DNA of 64,000 nt from Chryseobacterium sp. BGARF1 (GTDB lineage: Bacteria; Bacteroidota; Bacteroidia; Flavobacteriales; Weeksellaceae), in contig NZ_LELA01000042.1 of assembly GCF_001677955.1 (NCBI RefSeq), positions 1 through 64,000 of the forward strand. Direction: 5' to 3'. The notes beneath the pieces were generated by a model. The model was not told the origin of the DNA, did no database searches, and saw nothing but the letters and a program-made list of their open reading frames with translations. Shown piece after piece: positions 27,510-36,913 of the stretch. The stretch's first letter is position 1; each line of letters starts with the position of its first letter. The translations under genes were made by a program, and so were the position numbers.

Positions 27510-28649
27510 TTAGGGCAGTAAATAATTTTTGTAAAGTTCAGAGGTAAATCTACCGTTTACAATGTTTTTAAAACTTGAAAACACGACAAAGTTGAATAAA
27601 AATAGCGCAATAATAAAAGTGTAAATCAACTTTTTTGTATTCGCAGAGACCACATACATCGTATTGGGTATAATTATATAAGAAAAACCAATAAACGCAC
27701 CTGCTAATCTTGAAGAAAAGATAGGGTTATTTCTGAAAATAAAGTAAAAACATATCCCAATGATTGCATAATTTCGATGATATTCATAATAAGGGAATTT
27801 TTCTTTCATTGGTGTATCAAAACAAAACAAAAAGAAAGTAAGAATCATCATCATTACTTCGGGAATACCAAAACCACCATTCATTCGCTGTGCAGTCTGA
27901 TCAACGTATCCATTAAAACCCTCCACAATCATAACATCGGAAGCAATACCATCTAAGAAAGCTCCAAATGCTCTATAAACCTCAAAAGGAGAAACGAGGA
28001 CCGAAGCTATAATTAAAATAAGCATCCAAAATTTATTCATCGGAACTCTAGCGATCCAATACATTGGCAAAAATATATAACAAACATTATGAATTCCTGC
28101 AGCCAGATAAATACACAAAAGATACATCCAAAGCTTTTTTTCTTTAATAAAGCGTATTGCATAATATACCATAAATGAACCTAAACATTGTCTAATCTGG
28201 CCACTTTCCCCGATAAAAAAACCAGGAATAAACATAAATAGCAAAAATGTAAAAGGATAAAAAGTATTATCGCTGATGTATTCCACTTTAAAAAAGACTG
28301 TAATCGCAGCAATCACAAGGGTTAACATGTAAAAAGGAGCATTGAAGACATTAATCAGTATCTTATTAATAAGCACAAACAACCACTCGAGTTCCATGGG
28401 CTGTGGCCCTTCCATAGACAATGCCTTCATAATGATACTCACATAATCTTTAGTATCAGAATAAATGTAAATACCCACATAACTTCCATAATCCGGACCT
28501 ACCTCATTTCTTAGTCCAGCCAAAATAATAAGATAACCCGCCAAAAACCAAAGCCATTTTTTTTCTACTTTTTCCCCGTAAACTTCCTGAAAACTGAAAA
28601 TAAGTATATAAACAAGCGCTATAATATAATATGGATGTAATAAACTCAT
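27510..28649 (-). CDS. EpsG-family membrane protein
   Basis: The 379-residue protein has about 9-10 membrane helices. The N-terminal AGLRNEVGPDYGSYVGIY matches the EpsG signature (R-x-x-x-G-x-D-Y-x-x-Y). The segment GESGQIRQCLGSFMVYYAIRFI is the second typical motif. EpsG proteins act in exopolysaccharide polymerisation. It overlaps the upstream membrane-protein gene by 4 bases (ATGA), so the two are translationally coupled. No glycosyltransferase gene lies next to it. Confidence 0.85.
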   Translation of the reverse strand: MSLLHPYYIIALVYILIFSFQEVYGEKVEKKWLWFLAGYLIILAGLRNEVGPDYGSYVGIYIYSDTKDYVSIIMKALSMEGPQPMELEWLFVLINKILINVFNAPFYMLTLVIAAITVFFKVEYISDNTFYPFTFLLFMFIPGFFIGESGQIRQCLGSFMVYYAIRFIKEKKLWMYLLCIYLAAGIHNVCYIFLPMYWIARVPMNKFWMLILIIASVLVSPFEVYRAFGAFLDGIASDVMIVEGFNGYVDQTAQRMNGGFGIPEVMMMILTFFLFCFDTPMKEKFPYYEYHRNYAIIGICFYFIFRNNPIFSSRLAGAFIGFSYIIIPNTMYVVSANTKKLIYTFIIALFLFNFVVFSSFKNIVNGRFTSELYKNYLLP

Positions 28650-29665
28650 TTATGCTGTTGAATATTTTTAAACTGATGAGACACAACCACAAATCCCGAA
28701 AGAATATGTGGCAAGAAAAGTCTAGACTCCCAAAAAAGCCCGACCAAAGTAATCATTCCCAAATAAGGTAACGAAAAAAATAAATATTTTTTTAAAATGC
28801 CCTGCTGCTCTTTATTCCCCAATTGAAAAACAAAATAAAATGCCAAAAATCCAAACAGAAAACCTGAAAGATTATACAAACTTGTAAAATTCTTTACAAA
28901 ATAAATACCCTCAAAAAAAGAGGCGCTCTGCGGAATCATCATTTTTAGTAAAAAATAAGGCAAAACAAAAGAAATAATTAAAAAGAATATTTCTTTCCAA
29001 TAAAAAGTATTTTTAAAGTTTTTAAAATCAAAAAAAATAGCTGCAAAAAATGCGATATTAAGACATGAGGTTTCTCTCACAAATGTAGATGTAAGAATAG
29101 TTAAGCATAATAAAAGAAAATCTATATTTTTCCTGTGATGATAATATTTTAGAGTAAGCCATGCCCCCGTTACATAAAAAAATATAGAAATCAAATCACA
29201 ATTTGTTGGTACATACTGTACAATAACGATAAAAAAAACGGCAAGCAAATGAAAAATCCGACGAAGCTTTTTATTAGAAAACTCAGAATTAAAATTTAAA
29301 ATTTTATTTAAAACTAATGAAGAAGCAACAAAAAAAATAGCGTTAATCAAAAAAATACTATGATAAAACAGCGTTCCGTTTTTTAATAGAAAACTTTTTA
29401 ATGAGAATAAATAATTATCAACAACAAAATTAACGAAAGCAAAAACTTCCATCATCAGAAAATTTGGAATAACCCTGTAAGCATACACAGAAGAAAACAT
29501 AAAATCTGGAGGCTCCTCCATCGATTTCAATTTTGCATAAGAAGATTCAAACCCATAATAAGACATGAAAAACAGCAGAAACGGTAAAATTACTACAAAC
29601 AGAAATCCGGATAATTTTTCATCAACTATTTTCAACATACAAAACTGCTGTGCCTTTAAAAACAT
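28646..29665 (-). CDS. Polytopic membrane protein of unknown function
   Basis: The 339-residue protein has about 9 membrane helices and no recognised catalytic motif. A second ATG at 29638 would remove 9 residues. The HHRKNIDFLLLCLTILTSTFVRETSCLN segment mid-protein, with Arg-Glu next to a helix end, is reminiscent of GT-C-type membrane glycosyltransferases, but this is weak. It is coupled to the EpsG-like gene by a 4-base overlap and has a candidate -7 promoter element (CAAAAGTA on the plus strand, 29705-29712). It is divergent from the pigment cluster. Confidence 0.7.
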   Translation of the reverse strand: MFLKAQQFCMLKIVDEKLSGFLFVVILPFLLFFMSYYGFESSYAKLKSMEEPPDFMFSSVYAYRVIPNFLMMEVFAFVNFVVDNYLFSLKSFLLKNGTLFYHSIFLINAIFFVASSLVLNKILNFNSEFSNKKLRRIFHLLAVFFIVIVQYVPTNCDLISIFFYVTGAWLTLKYYHHRKNIDFLLLCLTILTSTFVRETSCLNIAFFAAIFFDFKNFKNTFYWKEIFFLIISFVLPYFLLKMMIPQSASFFEGIYFVKNFTSLYNLSGFLFGFLAFYFVFQLGNKEQQGILKKYLFFSLPYLGMITLVGLFWESRLFLPHILSGFVVVSHQFKNIQQHK

Positions 29666-29773
29666 TTTTCTGCTATCTATAACTTAGCAGGGAGGGAATT
29701 TTTACAAAAGTAAAAGATTTTTTCATTTTATCTTAAATATTTTACTGATTTTCAGTGAAAACTTATTAAATAA

Positions 29774-29807
29774 TTGTTTTAAACTAATCCTGAAAAATAT
29801 AAATTTG
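29774..29807 (+). promoter_or_regulatory. Bacteroidota-type promoter of the pigment cluster
   Basis: A TTG (-33) at 29774-29776 and TAAATTTG (-7 consensus TAnnTTTG) at 29800-29807 are separated by 23 bases, within the flavobacterial range. The -7 box ends 21 bases before the ATG of the exporter gene. This is the best promoter match seen in the window. Confidence 0.55.
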
Positions 29808-29828
29808 CAGACTTGATTTTACAAACTC

Positions 29829-32800
29829 ATGCATCGTTTTTTCATCCATTTATATTACCTGATTTCCAAAAACCGAATTATTTCTGTTGCTGTAGCATTG
29901 GGAATTCTTATTATTTGTGGCTTTTTTGCTTCGAAAATTAATTTTGAAGAAGATATTAATCAGATTATTCCTAAAAATGAAAAGTCAGATTTGACTGCGA
30001 AGGTTCTGCAACAGCTCAACTTTTCAGACAAAATCATTGTTATTATTGAGAAAAAATCTAATGACGATAGTTTTCAACTTTCAGAAACCGCCGATACTTT
30101 TTTAAATAAAATTGAACCTTTAAAAAAATACATCGGTTCGGTTCAAGGAAAAGTAAATGATAATGAAATTTCAGAGACCTTCGATTTTGTCAATCAGAAT
30201 CTCCCTTTATTTTTAAACGAAAATGATTACGCTGAAATCGAAAGAAAGCTCAACAAAGACAGCATTGCCAAACAAGTTGAGAATAATTATGTTTCGCTGG
30301 TTTCGCCTACAAGTTTAGTCACTAAAGATTTCATCAAAAAAGACCCTCTCGGAATTACTTTTCTCGGAATCAAAAAACTGAATTCGCTCAACATCAGCAA
30401 AGATTTTAAGCTTGAAGACAATTATATCGTTACCAAAGATGGGAAAAACCTTTTGCTTTTTATCGACCCGAAAAATAAAAGCAACGATACCAAAAACAAC
30501 GAAGTTTTCGTTAATCAGCTCAATGAAATAAAAGATAATATCAACAAACAATTCAAAGGAAAAACCGGAATCAGCTATTTCGGGTCGCCCGTAATTGCGG
30601 TTGCCAATGCTCAGCAAATCAAAAAAGACATCCAAAATACGGTGATTATTTCAATGACGGTCTTGTTGGTTTTGCTGATGTATTATTTCAGAAATTTCTT
30701 TACACCACTGATTGTTTTTTTGCCAACGGTTTTTGCCGTTTTCATTTCACTGATGATTTTATACTTTATTAAAGATAAAATTTCGGCAATTTCGCTCAGT
30801 GTTGGTGCGATTCTCATCGGGATTACGATAGATTATGCGCTTCACATTCTCACGCATTACAAGCATAACAATAATATTGAAGAGCTCTACAAAGAAATTA
30901 CACAACCGATTATTCTGAGCAGCGCAACGACAGCGGTTTCTTTTTTATGTTTGATTTTTGTGCGTTCTGAAGCCTTGAAAGACCTCGGACTTTTTGCTTC
31001 AATTACCGTTTTTCTGTCTTCTTTTGCAGCTTTAATTATTGTTCCGCAATTGTATCATCCGAAAGAAAGCAACGAAAAAACCAACACCAATTTTATCGAT
31101 AAAATAGGGAGTTATCCTTACGAAAAAAACAAACCTTTGATTATCGGCTGTTCGTTGATGATTATTGCGTGTCTTTTTGGGTTCAGACATGTTGGTTTTA
31201 ATGAAGATATTGGTGATTTAAATTACATTCCAAAAGATTTAAAAATAAGTGAAGCGAAGCTTGAAAAACTGTCCGACATCACTTCAAAATCGATTTACAC
31301 TATTTCTTACGGAAACTCTGAAAATGAAGCTTTAACAAGAAATTCTCAGCTGAGTCAGTTTTTGGAAAAAGAAAAACAGGACGGGAAAATCTTAAGCTAT
31401 AACTCTATCGGAAATGTGGTTTTATCAGAAAAAGACCAACAGAAAAAAGTAGAACAATGGAATCAGTTTTGGAGTCAAAATAAAAAAAATGAGACCATTT
31501 CTGAATTGGTGAATAATGGAAACAAATTTGGCTTCAACGCTTCTGCATTTAATCAGTTTAATGAAAATTTAAATAAACCTTACTCTACTTTAAGTTTAAA
31601 AGATTACGAAAAAATAAAAGCGCTGCAAATCTCAGAATTCCTCAGCAACGAAAATGGATTTTATACCGTTTCGAACGTTGTGAAATTGGATGAGAAAAAC
31701 AGAGACGCCTTCATCAAAGAGGTCGAAAAAACGCACGAAGCTTTAGCAATCGACCGTCAACAGATGAATGAGAACTTTTTAGGCTTACTGAAACGAGATT
31801 TTAATACGTTGATTAACTATTCTCTTTTAGCAATTGTTTTAACGATTATTGTTTTCTTCAGAAATTTCGAATTGTCACTTTTAACAATGTTTCCTATTGT
31901 TTTAACAGGAGTCGTTACCGCAGGAATTCTTTATTTCTTAGGTTTAGAACTCAATATTTTCAGTACAGTTGTCTGTACTTTGGTTTTCGGAGTTGGGGAT
32001 GATTTCAGTATTTTCCTCACAAAAGCAATGCAGAAAGAACATACAAATGGGAAAAACGAACTTCCAACTTACAGAACATCTATTATTCTGGCGGTTTTCA
32101 CAACCATTTTATCCATCGGTTCATTAATTTTTGCAAAACATCCGGCTTTACATTCTTTAGCTTTGGTTGCTTTAATCGGGATGTTTTCAGTGATTGTGAT
32201 TACCTCCACTTTATATCCGTTTTGGTTTAGATTTTTGATTATTAACAGACAAAAGAAAGGATTATCACCCATTACTTTGAGGTTATTTTTACGTTCAGTC
32301 TTCTCATTTATATATTATGGTTTGGGTGGACTTATTTTTTCTTTCTTCGGACATTTCTTCATCAAAAAAGCCAAAGGAAAAACATTAGACAACATCAAAA
32401 AAGCCATTGCTTTATTTTTAAAGTCTGTTTTACACCTTACCCCATTTGTAAAGAAAACTGTAATAAGAAATCCCAACGAAGATTTCAGCAAACCAGCAGT
32501 AATTATTGCCAATCACACCTCATTTCTCGATACTTTGGCGATTGCAATGACAACACATAAGATTGTTTATTTGGTGAATGACTGGGTTTGGAACTCTCCT
32601 GTTTTTGGTAAGCTGGTAAGAGCTTTAGGCTTTTTTCCTGTTTCTCAAGGCATCGAAAATGGCAAAGAAAAATTAAAAGAAAAAATCGACCAAGGGTATT
32701 CATTAGTGGTTTTCCCTGAAGCAGAAAGGTCTTACACCAATGATGTAAAGCGCTTCCATAAAGGAGCTTTTTATCTGGCTGAAGAATTCGGATTGGATAT

Positions 32801-33482
32801 TTTACCACTTTACATTCACGGAAATTCTGAAGTACAACCAAAAGGAGACTTCATTATCTACGACGGAAGTATTACGGTAAAAGTAGGCGACAGAATCAAT
32901 AAAGACGATTTAAATTTTGGTACAGATTATTCAGAAAGAACGAAAAAAATCAATGCTTATTTCAGAGATGAGTTTGCGAAACTGAGAAATGAAATTGAAG
33001 ACGAAAATTATTTTAAAAAGAAACTGTTTTTAAGCTATTTATATAAAGAAAATGAAGTCGTAAAACCCGTAAAAGGCGATTTCAACAAAAACAAGTCGGT
33101 TTATTTTGAACTGAATAAACACATTGCGAGCGATGCAACCGTTTTTCATATTGCAGATGATTTTGGGCAGAAAGATATTTTGCTGACATTACAACAAGCC
33201 GGAAGAAGAGTTTTCAGTTTCATCAATGATAACGAAAAAAGACTGGTTGCAAAAAACAATTATCTGGTGCAGAGACGAAAAATAATCTATATCGATAACT
33301 TATCAGAAATTAATAAAAAAGCTGATGTTCTTTTAATTTCTGACGAGAATTTTAATATTAAAGATATTAAAGATTTACCAGAGACCATTATTTTTTTAAA
33401 TATTAAAAATCAAACTTTTGAAAATGAAAATTTCAAGCAAATATTTAACTCAGAATCAATAAAAGTATTTAGATATGTATAA
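29829..33482 (+). CDS. MMPL/RND exporter fused to lysophospholipid-type acyltransferase
   Basis: The 1217-residue protein has three parts. Residues 1-800 are an RND/MMPL transporter: helix at about 18-37, helix bundles at about 270-410 and 650-800, and signatures GITIDYALHILTHY and FGVGDDFSIFLTK. Residues about 870-1070 are a PlsC-like acyltransferase with NHTSFLD (H-x4-D, about 894) and FPEAERS (about 962). The last 130 residues form an alpha/beta domain of uncertain type. Aryl-polyene clusters carry a MMPL exporter and a separate acyltransferase; here they are one chain. It is the first gene after the best promoter and precedes darA by 42 bases. The likely role is moving and acylating the pigment lipid. 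Confidence 0.88.
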   Translation: MHRFFIHLYYLISKNRIISVAVALGILIICGFFASKINFEEDINQIIPKNEKSDLTAKVLQQLNFSDKIIVIIEKKSNDDSFQLSETADTFLNKIEPLKKYIGSVQGKVNDNEISETFDFVNQNLPLFLNENDYAEIERKLNKDSIAKQVENNYVSLVSPTSLVTKDFIKKDPLGITFLGIKKLNSLNISKDFKLEDNYIVTKDGKNLLLFIDPKNKSNDTKNNEVFVNQLNEIKDNINKQFKGKTGISYFGSPVIAVANAQQIKKDIQNTVIISMTVLLVLLMYYFRNFFTPLIVFLPTVFAVFISLMILYFIKDKISAISLSVGAILIGITIDYALHILTHYKHNNNIEELYKEITQPIILSSATTAVSFLCLIFVRSEALKDLGLFASITVFLSSFAALIIVPQLYHPKESNEKTNTNFIDKIGSYPYEKNKPLIIGCSLMIIACLFGFRHVGFNEDIGDLNYIPKDLKISEAKLEKLSDITSKSIYTISYGNSENEALTRNSQLSQFLEKEKQDGKILSYNSIGNVVLSEKDQQKKVEQWNQFWSQNKKNETISELVNNGNKFGFNASAFNQFNENLNKPYSTLSLKDYEKIKALQISEFLSNENGFYTVSNVVKLDEKNRDAFIKEVEKTHEALAIDRQQMNENFLGLLKRDFNTLINYSLLAIVLTIIVFFRNFELSLLTMFPIVLTGVVTAGILYFLGLELNIFSTVVCTLVFGVGDDFSIFLTKAMQKEHTNGKNELPTYRTSIILAVFTTILSIGSLIFAKHPALHSLALVALIGMFSVIVITSTLYPFWFRFLIINRQKKGLSPITLRLFLRSVFSFIYYGLGGLIFSFFGHFFIKKAKGKTLDNIKKAIALFLKSVLHLTPFVKKTVIRNPNEDFSKPAVIIANHTSFLDTLAIAMTTHKIVYLVNDWVWNSPVFGKLVRALGFFPVSQGIENGKEKLKEKIDQGYSLVVFPEAERSYTNDVKRFHKGAFYLAEEFGLDILPLYIHGNSEVQPKGDFIIYDGSITVKVGDRINKDDLNFGTDYSERTKKINAYFRDEFAKLRNEIEDENYFKKKLFLSYLYKENEVVKPVKGDFNKNKSVYFELNKHIASDATVFHIADDFGQKDILLTLQQAGRRVFSFINDNEKRLVAKNNYLVQRRKIIYIDNLSEINKKADVLLISDENFNIKDIKDLPETIIFLNIKNQTFENENFKQIFNSESIKVFRYV

Positions 33483-33497
33483 TATCTATGAAAATCA

Positions 33498-33505
33498 TAT
33501 TTTTG
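33498..33505 (+). promoter_or_regulatory. Candidate internal -7 element before darA
   Basis: TATTTTTG matches TAnnTTTG and ends 19 bases before the darA ATG. No -33 TTG is visible at proper spacing, so it may be an internal promoter or chance in AT-rich DNA. Confidence 0.3.
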
Positions 33506-33524
33506 TAATCCATAAAATAGATTA

Positions 33525-34439
33525 ATGCAAAAAAATATACTTGTCATTTATTACACTCAAACCGGGCAACTGGAGGATATTGTAAGAAATATTGCACAGC
33601 CTTTTGAAGATAAAAAAGACGAATATAAAGTAACTTATTACAACATTCAGCTTAAAAAAGATTTTCCTTTTCCTTGGCCGAGTGATGTTTTCTTCAACAC
33701 CTTTCCCGAATCTTATTTACAAATTCCTAGCGAAATTCTTCCACCACCGGAAGAAGTGCTCAATACTAAATTTGATTTAATTCTTTTCGGATATCAGGTT
33801 TGGTATCTTACGCCGTCCATTCCGATTATTTCATTTTTGAAAAGCGGTTTTGCAGCTGATATTTTAAAGAATACGCCAGTTGTAACCATTTCAGCAACCA
33901 GAAATATGTGGATGCTTTCACAGGAAAAACTGAAAGTATATTTAAAGAATTTTGACGCTAAATTAGTCGGAAATATTGCATTAGTAGACAGAAGAGACAA
34001 TTACACAAGTGTTTTGACCATTCTAAGATGGTTAACAACCGGACAAAAAGAAAAATCAGGAATTCTTCCTGCAGCTGGAGTTTCGGATGAAGAAATCAAC
34101 GGAGCCGGAAAATACGGTAAGATTATTGAGAGACATTTAAAAAATAATGATTTAGCTAATCTTCAACCTGATTTGGTAAAGAACGGCGCTGTAGAAATCA
34201 GAGCCTTCCTTGTGAGAGTTGAAAAAGTAGGGAATAAAATTTTTACCATTTGGTCTAATTTGATTATCAAGAAAAAAGAAAAACGACCATTGCTGATAAA
34301 ATTCTTTAAGGTATATTTGATGGCAGCAATTTGGATCATTTCACCCATTGTGTTGATTTTTCATATCTTGCTAGCTCCAATTTTATGGACAAAAAGACAA
34401 AAACAGAAAAAATATTTACAAGGAATTAATTTAAAATAG
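33525..34439 (+). CDS. darA: Dialkylresorcinol-forming enzyme DarA (flavodoxin-fold)
   Basis: The 304-residue protein opens with a flavodoxin-type FMN loop (IYYTQTGQ, residues 8-15), has FDLILFGYQVWYLTPSIP and VVTISATRNMW as typical family segments, and ends in a hydrophobic helix (IWIISPIVLIFHILLAPILW) followed by a basic tail, suggesting membrane attachment. In dialkylresorcinol and flexirubin pathways DarA is reported to aromatise the cyclohexanedione made by DarB to the 2,5-dialkylresorcinol. It is followed by darB after 2 bases, which supports the assignment. Confidence 0.88.
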   Translation: MQKNILVIYYTQTGQLEDIVRNIAQPFEDKKDEYKVTYYNIQLKKDFPFPWPSDVFFNTFPESYLQIPSEILPPPEEVLNTKFDLILFGYQVWYLTPSIPIISFLKSGFAADILKNTPVVTISATRNMWMLSQEKLKVYLKNFDAKLVGNIALVDRRDNYTSVLTILRWLTTGQKEKSGILPAAGVSDEEINGAGKYGKIIERHLKNNDLANLQPDLVKNGAVEIRAFLVRVEKVGNKIFTIWSNLIIKKKEKRPLLIKFFKVYLMAAIWIISPIVLIFHILLAPILWTKRQKQKKYLQGINLK

Positions 34440-34441
34440 GA

Positions 34442-35581
34442 ATGTACGACGTATTTATAACAAAAGCATCCACATACTTGCCGAATGAGCCGGTTTCTAA
34501 TGATGAAATGGAAAGCTATCTTGGCTTGGTAAATAATACACCTTCTAAGGCAAGAGCCTTAATTCTAAGGAACAACAAAATCACTACGAGATATTACGCT
34601 TTAGATAAAAACGGAAATCCGACACACACCAACGCACAGATTACGGCAAAAGCGGTGGAAGGACTTTTTGATGAAAACTTCAAAAAAGAAGATATGACAT
34701 TATTGTCTGTGGGAACTACTTCTCCAGACCAAATTCAGCCTTCTCATGCGTCAATGGTTCATGGTGAGCTTAACATCGGAAAATCTATCGAAATTAATAC
34801 CGCAACCGGACTTTGTAATTCGGGAATGAACGCTTTGAATTATGGATTCCTGAATGTAAAAGCAGGAATTAAAGACCATGCTGTCTGTGTAGGCTCTGAA
34901 AGAATGTCTTCATGGATGACTGCCGATAAATTTGACCATGAAGCAGAAAACTTAAAACTTTTAGAAGAAAGACCTATCATTGCCTTCAAAAGAGAGTTTT
35001 TAAGATGGATGCTTTCCGACGGAGCCGGAGCTTTTTTATTGGAAAACAAACCAAGAGAAAACGAAATTTCTTTAAAAATCGATTGGATTGATTTCTATTC
35101 TTACGCTCACGAAATTGAAGCTTGTATGTATTCTGGTTGTGAAAAGCAAGAAGACGGCAGCCTAAAATCATGGGCAGATTACCCTTCTGACGAATGGCTG
35201 AAGCAGTCTATTTTTGCTTTAAAACAAGACACTAAGATTTTAGATAAATATATTCTAGTAAAAGGTGCCGAAAGCTTGAGAGCATCTTTTGATAAACATC
35301 AGCTTGATCCTGAAACCATAGATCACGTTTTGGCTCACATTTCTTCAGGTTATTTTAAAGAAGGTTTAAAGAATGAATTTGCCAACGTAGGGCTTGATTT
35401 CCCTTGGGAGAAATGGTTCTACAATCTTTCAGAAATTGGAAATATCGGAGCAGGATCTATTTTCGTTGCCGTTGAGCAATTAATGAATTCAGGAAATTTA
35501 AAAAAAGGCGAAAAAGTACTTCTTTGCGTTCCTGAAAGTGGAAGATTTGCTTATTCTTGTGCTTTATTAACGGTTTGCTAA
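34442..35581 (+). CDS. darB: Dialkylresorcinol ketosynthase DarB (KAS III-like)
   Basis: The 379-residue thiolase-fold enzyme has the nucleophile Cys125 in ATGLCNSGMNAL, a His in LAHISSGYF, and an Asn in SEIGNIGAGSIF, which together form the Cys-His-Asn triad of KAS III enzymes. DarB condenses two fatty-acyl-derived chains to a cyclohexanedione, the precursor of the resorcinol half of flexirubin. Placement directly after darA is the standard order. Its stop codon overlaps the next start (TAATG), so dehydratase-like products are translated with it. Confidence 0.9.
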   Translation: MYDVFITKASTYLPNEPVSNDEMESYLGLVNNTPSKARALILRNNKITTRYYALDKNGNPTHTNAQITAKAVEGLFDENFKKEDMTLLSVGTTSPDQIQPSHASMVHGELNIGKSIEINTATGLCNSGMNALNYGFLNVKAGIKDHAVCVGSERMSSWMTADKFDHEAENLKLLEERPIIAFKREFLRWMLSDGAGAFLLENKPRENEISLKIDWIDFYSYAHEIEACMYSGCEKQEDGSLKSWADYPSDEWLKQSIFALKQDTKILDKYILVKGAESLRASFDKHQLDPETIDHVLAHISSGYFKEGLKNEFANVGLDFPWEKWFYNLSEIGNIGAGSIFVAVEQLMNSGNLKKGEKVLLCVPESGRFAYSCALLTVC

Positions 35582-36012
35582 TGGAGCTTTCTTTACCAAC
35601 ATCTGACCAAAATTTTGTTGAAAGTCTAATTCCGCAGAAGTTTCCCTTTGTGATGGTGAATGCCATTTCAGAATATTCTGAAGAGCATTTGATATCGGGC
35701 TTTACCATTACCGAAGAAAATATTTTTGTGCATGAAGGTGTTTTTCAGGCTTCTGGTTTGATCGAACATCAGGCGCAAAGTGTGGCGCTTCATACAGGAT
35801 ACAAATTTTATCTTTTAGGAAAAGAAGCTCCTACAGGTTACATTGGTGCCATTAAAACCTTTGAAGCACAGACGTTACCTAAAACAGGAGACGAGCTTGT
35901 TTCTGAAGTGAAAATCATCAATGAAATGATGGGCGTTACTTTAGTAGAAATTATCACAAAAATCAACGGTGAAATTATTGCTAAATCTGAAATGAAAACG
36001 GTCGTTAAATAA
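35581..36012 (+). CDS. Hotdog-fold dehydratase-like protein (ApeI/ApeP/FabZ type)
   Basis: The 143-residue protein starts at the ATG that overlaps the darB stop by one base. The hotdog pattern is clear: LIPQKFPFVMVNAI, then ITEENIFVHEGVFQASGLIEHQAQ, which corresponds to the FabZ GHFPxxPxxPG...E region. The usual GHFP His motif is altered (VHEGVF), while a Glu-His-Gln follows. It may act as one half of a heteromeric dehydratase with the next gene product, or bind rather than dehydrate. It is likely to work on beta-hydroxyacyl-ACP in polyene chain building. Confidence 0.82.
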   Translation: MELSLPTSDQNFVESLIPQKFPFVMVNAISEYSEEHLISGFTITEENIFVHEGVFQASGLIEHQAQSVALHTGYKFYLLGKEAPTGYIGAIKTFEAQTLPKTGDELVSEVKIINEMMGVTLVEIITKINGEIIAKSEMKTVVK

Positions 36013-36040
36013 AAGAGTCAAGAAAAATGTACCAAGAGCA

Positions 36041-36484
36041 ATGGAATTAAAAGAAGAAAACCTCATCAACATTCATCATTTTTTGCCTCATCGCAATCCG
36101 ATGTTGATGGCAGATTATATTCTGGAGCTTACTCCGGAAAAGGTGGTGACTTCTTTTGAGATTACTCCAGACAATATTTTTGTACACAACAATCAGTTTG
36201 TAGAAGCGGGATTAATTGAACATTCTGCGCAAACCTCATCATCAATTCTTGGGCAAAGTTTCTTCGAAAATCCGGAATCAAACACTAAAGTAATCGGATT
36301 TATCACCAACATCAAAAAAATTGAAGTTTTTAGGTTACCTCAAGTTGGTGACAAGATCATTTCTAAAGCTTCCTTGATCTCACAATACGAAAACATCTGC
36401 AATATTTTTTGCGAAACTTTTCTGGATGATCAGTTGCTGATTCGTACCCAAATCAGTTTGTTTATTCAAGAAATAGAATCATAA
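36041..36484 (+). CDS. Hotdog-fold dehydratase-like protein, second
   Basis: The 147-residue protein is a paralogue of its neighbour: HHFLPHRNPMLMADYI (the FabZ PHRxPFLLVD motif) and ITPDNIFVHNNQFVEAGLIEHSAQ. The first motif is better conserved than in the upstream protein, while the second lacks the classical GHFP. The two genes are 28 bases apart and probably form a complex. The likely role is dehydration of 3-hydroxyacyl-ACP in polyene elongation. A terminator follows 22 bases after the stop, ending this sub-operon. Confidence 0.82.
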   Translation: MELKEENLINIHHFLPHRNPMLMADYILELTPEKVVTSFEITPDNIFVHNNQFVEAGLIEHSAQTSSSILGQSFFENPESNTKVIGFITNIKKIEVFRLPQVGDKIISKASLISQYENICNIFCETFLDDQLLIRTQISLFIQEIES

Positions 36485-36506
36485 AATTTTTTAATATAAA
36501 ATAAGA

Positions 36507-36528
36507 AGCCAACTTTAAAGTTTGGCTT
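36507..36528 (+). terminator. Rho-independent terminator after the second dehydratase
   Basis: AGCCAACTTT and AAAGTTTGGCT pair with one bulged base and are followed by a run of seven T. It ends the exporter-darA-darB-dehydratase unit. Confidence 0.85.
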
Positions 36529-36550
36529 TTTTTATTGGCCAAATTCTCGA

Positions 36551-36558
36551 TATATTTG
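36551..36558 (+). promoter_or_regulatory. Candidate -7 element before the 88-residue gene
   Basis: TATATTTG is a perfect TAnnTTTG match ending 13 bases before the ATG at 36572. A possible -33 TTG (36522-36524) is a little too far away and lies in the terminator. Confidence 0.3.
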
Positions 36559-36571
36559 AGAAAATAAAGTT

Positions 36572-36838
36572 ATGAGCGTAAAAGTAAGATTCTATTCGTA
36601 CGATATTAAATTTGAGTTTAGAAATTCTGTAGAATTTCCGGTAGCTCCGCAAGTTGGAGATGAGGTAAATCTGATCTCTTTTTTCAAACACGAGAGCTCA
36701 GAAAGAATCGAGTATTATGAGAACATGGAAGATTTAGGCTTATACAATAATGCCTTAGTTGTAGAACGTACCTGGTGCAATGATTTAGAAAAGAATGAAA
36801 TTTATCTTTTGGTACAATTGAAATATAAGAGGAAGTAA
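36572..36838 (+). CDS. Small conserved hypothetical protein
   Basis: The 88-residue cytoplasmic protein is beta-rich with no signal peptide, membrane segment or recognised motif. The FPVAPQVGDEVNLISFFKH stretch and the terminal VERTWCNDLEKNEIYLLVQL resemble small Bacteroidota proteins of unknown role. It stands alone between a terminator and a convergent membrane-protein gene. Nothing ties it to pigment synthesis apart from position. Confidence 0.6.
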   Translation: MSVKVRFYSYDIKFEFRNSVEFPVAPQVGDEVNLISFFKHESSERIEYYENMEDLGLYNNALVVERTWCNDLEKNEIYLLVQLKYKRK

Positions 36839-36913
36839 AAACTATTGAAGGATGAAAACAAAAACCATATAGCAAGATTTGTTGATTGAAATAAAAAAGT
36901 AAGGTATTTCTAG

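Noticed and set aside
32503..32841. 112-codon minus-strand ORF within the exporter gene
   Set aside because: It is an antisense shadow of the acyltransferase domain, which carries clear catalytic motifs on the plus strand.
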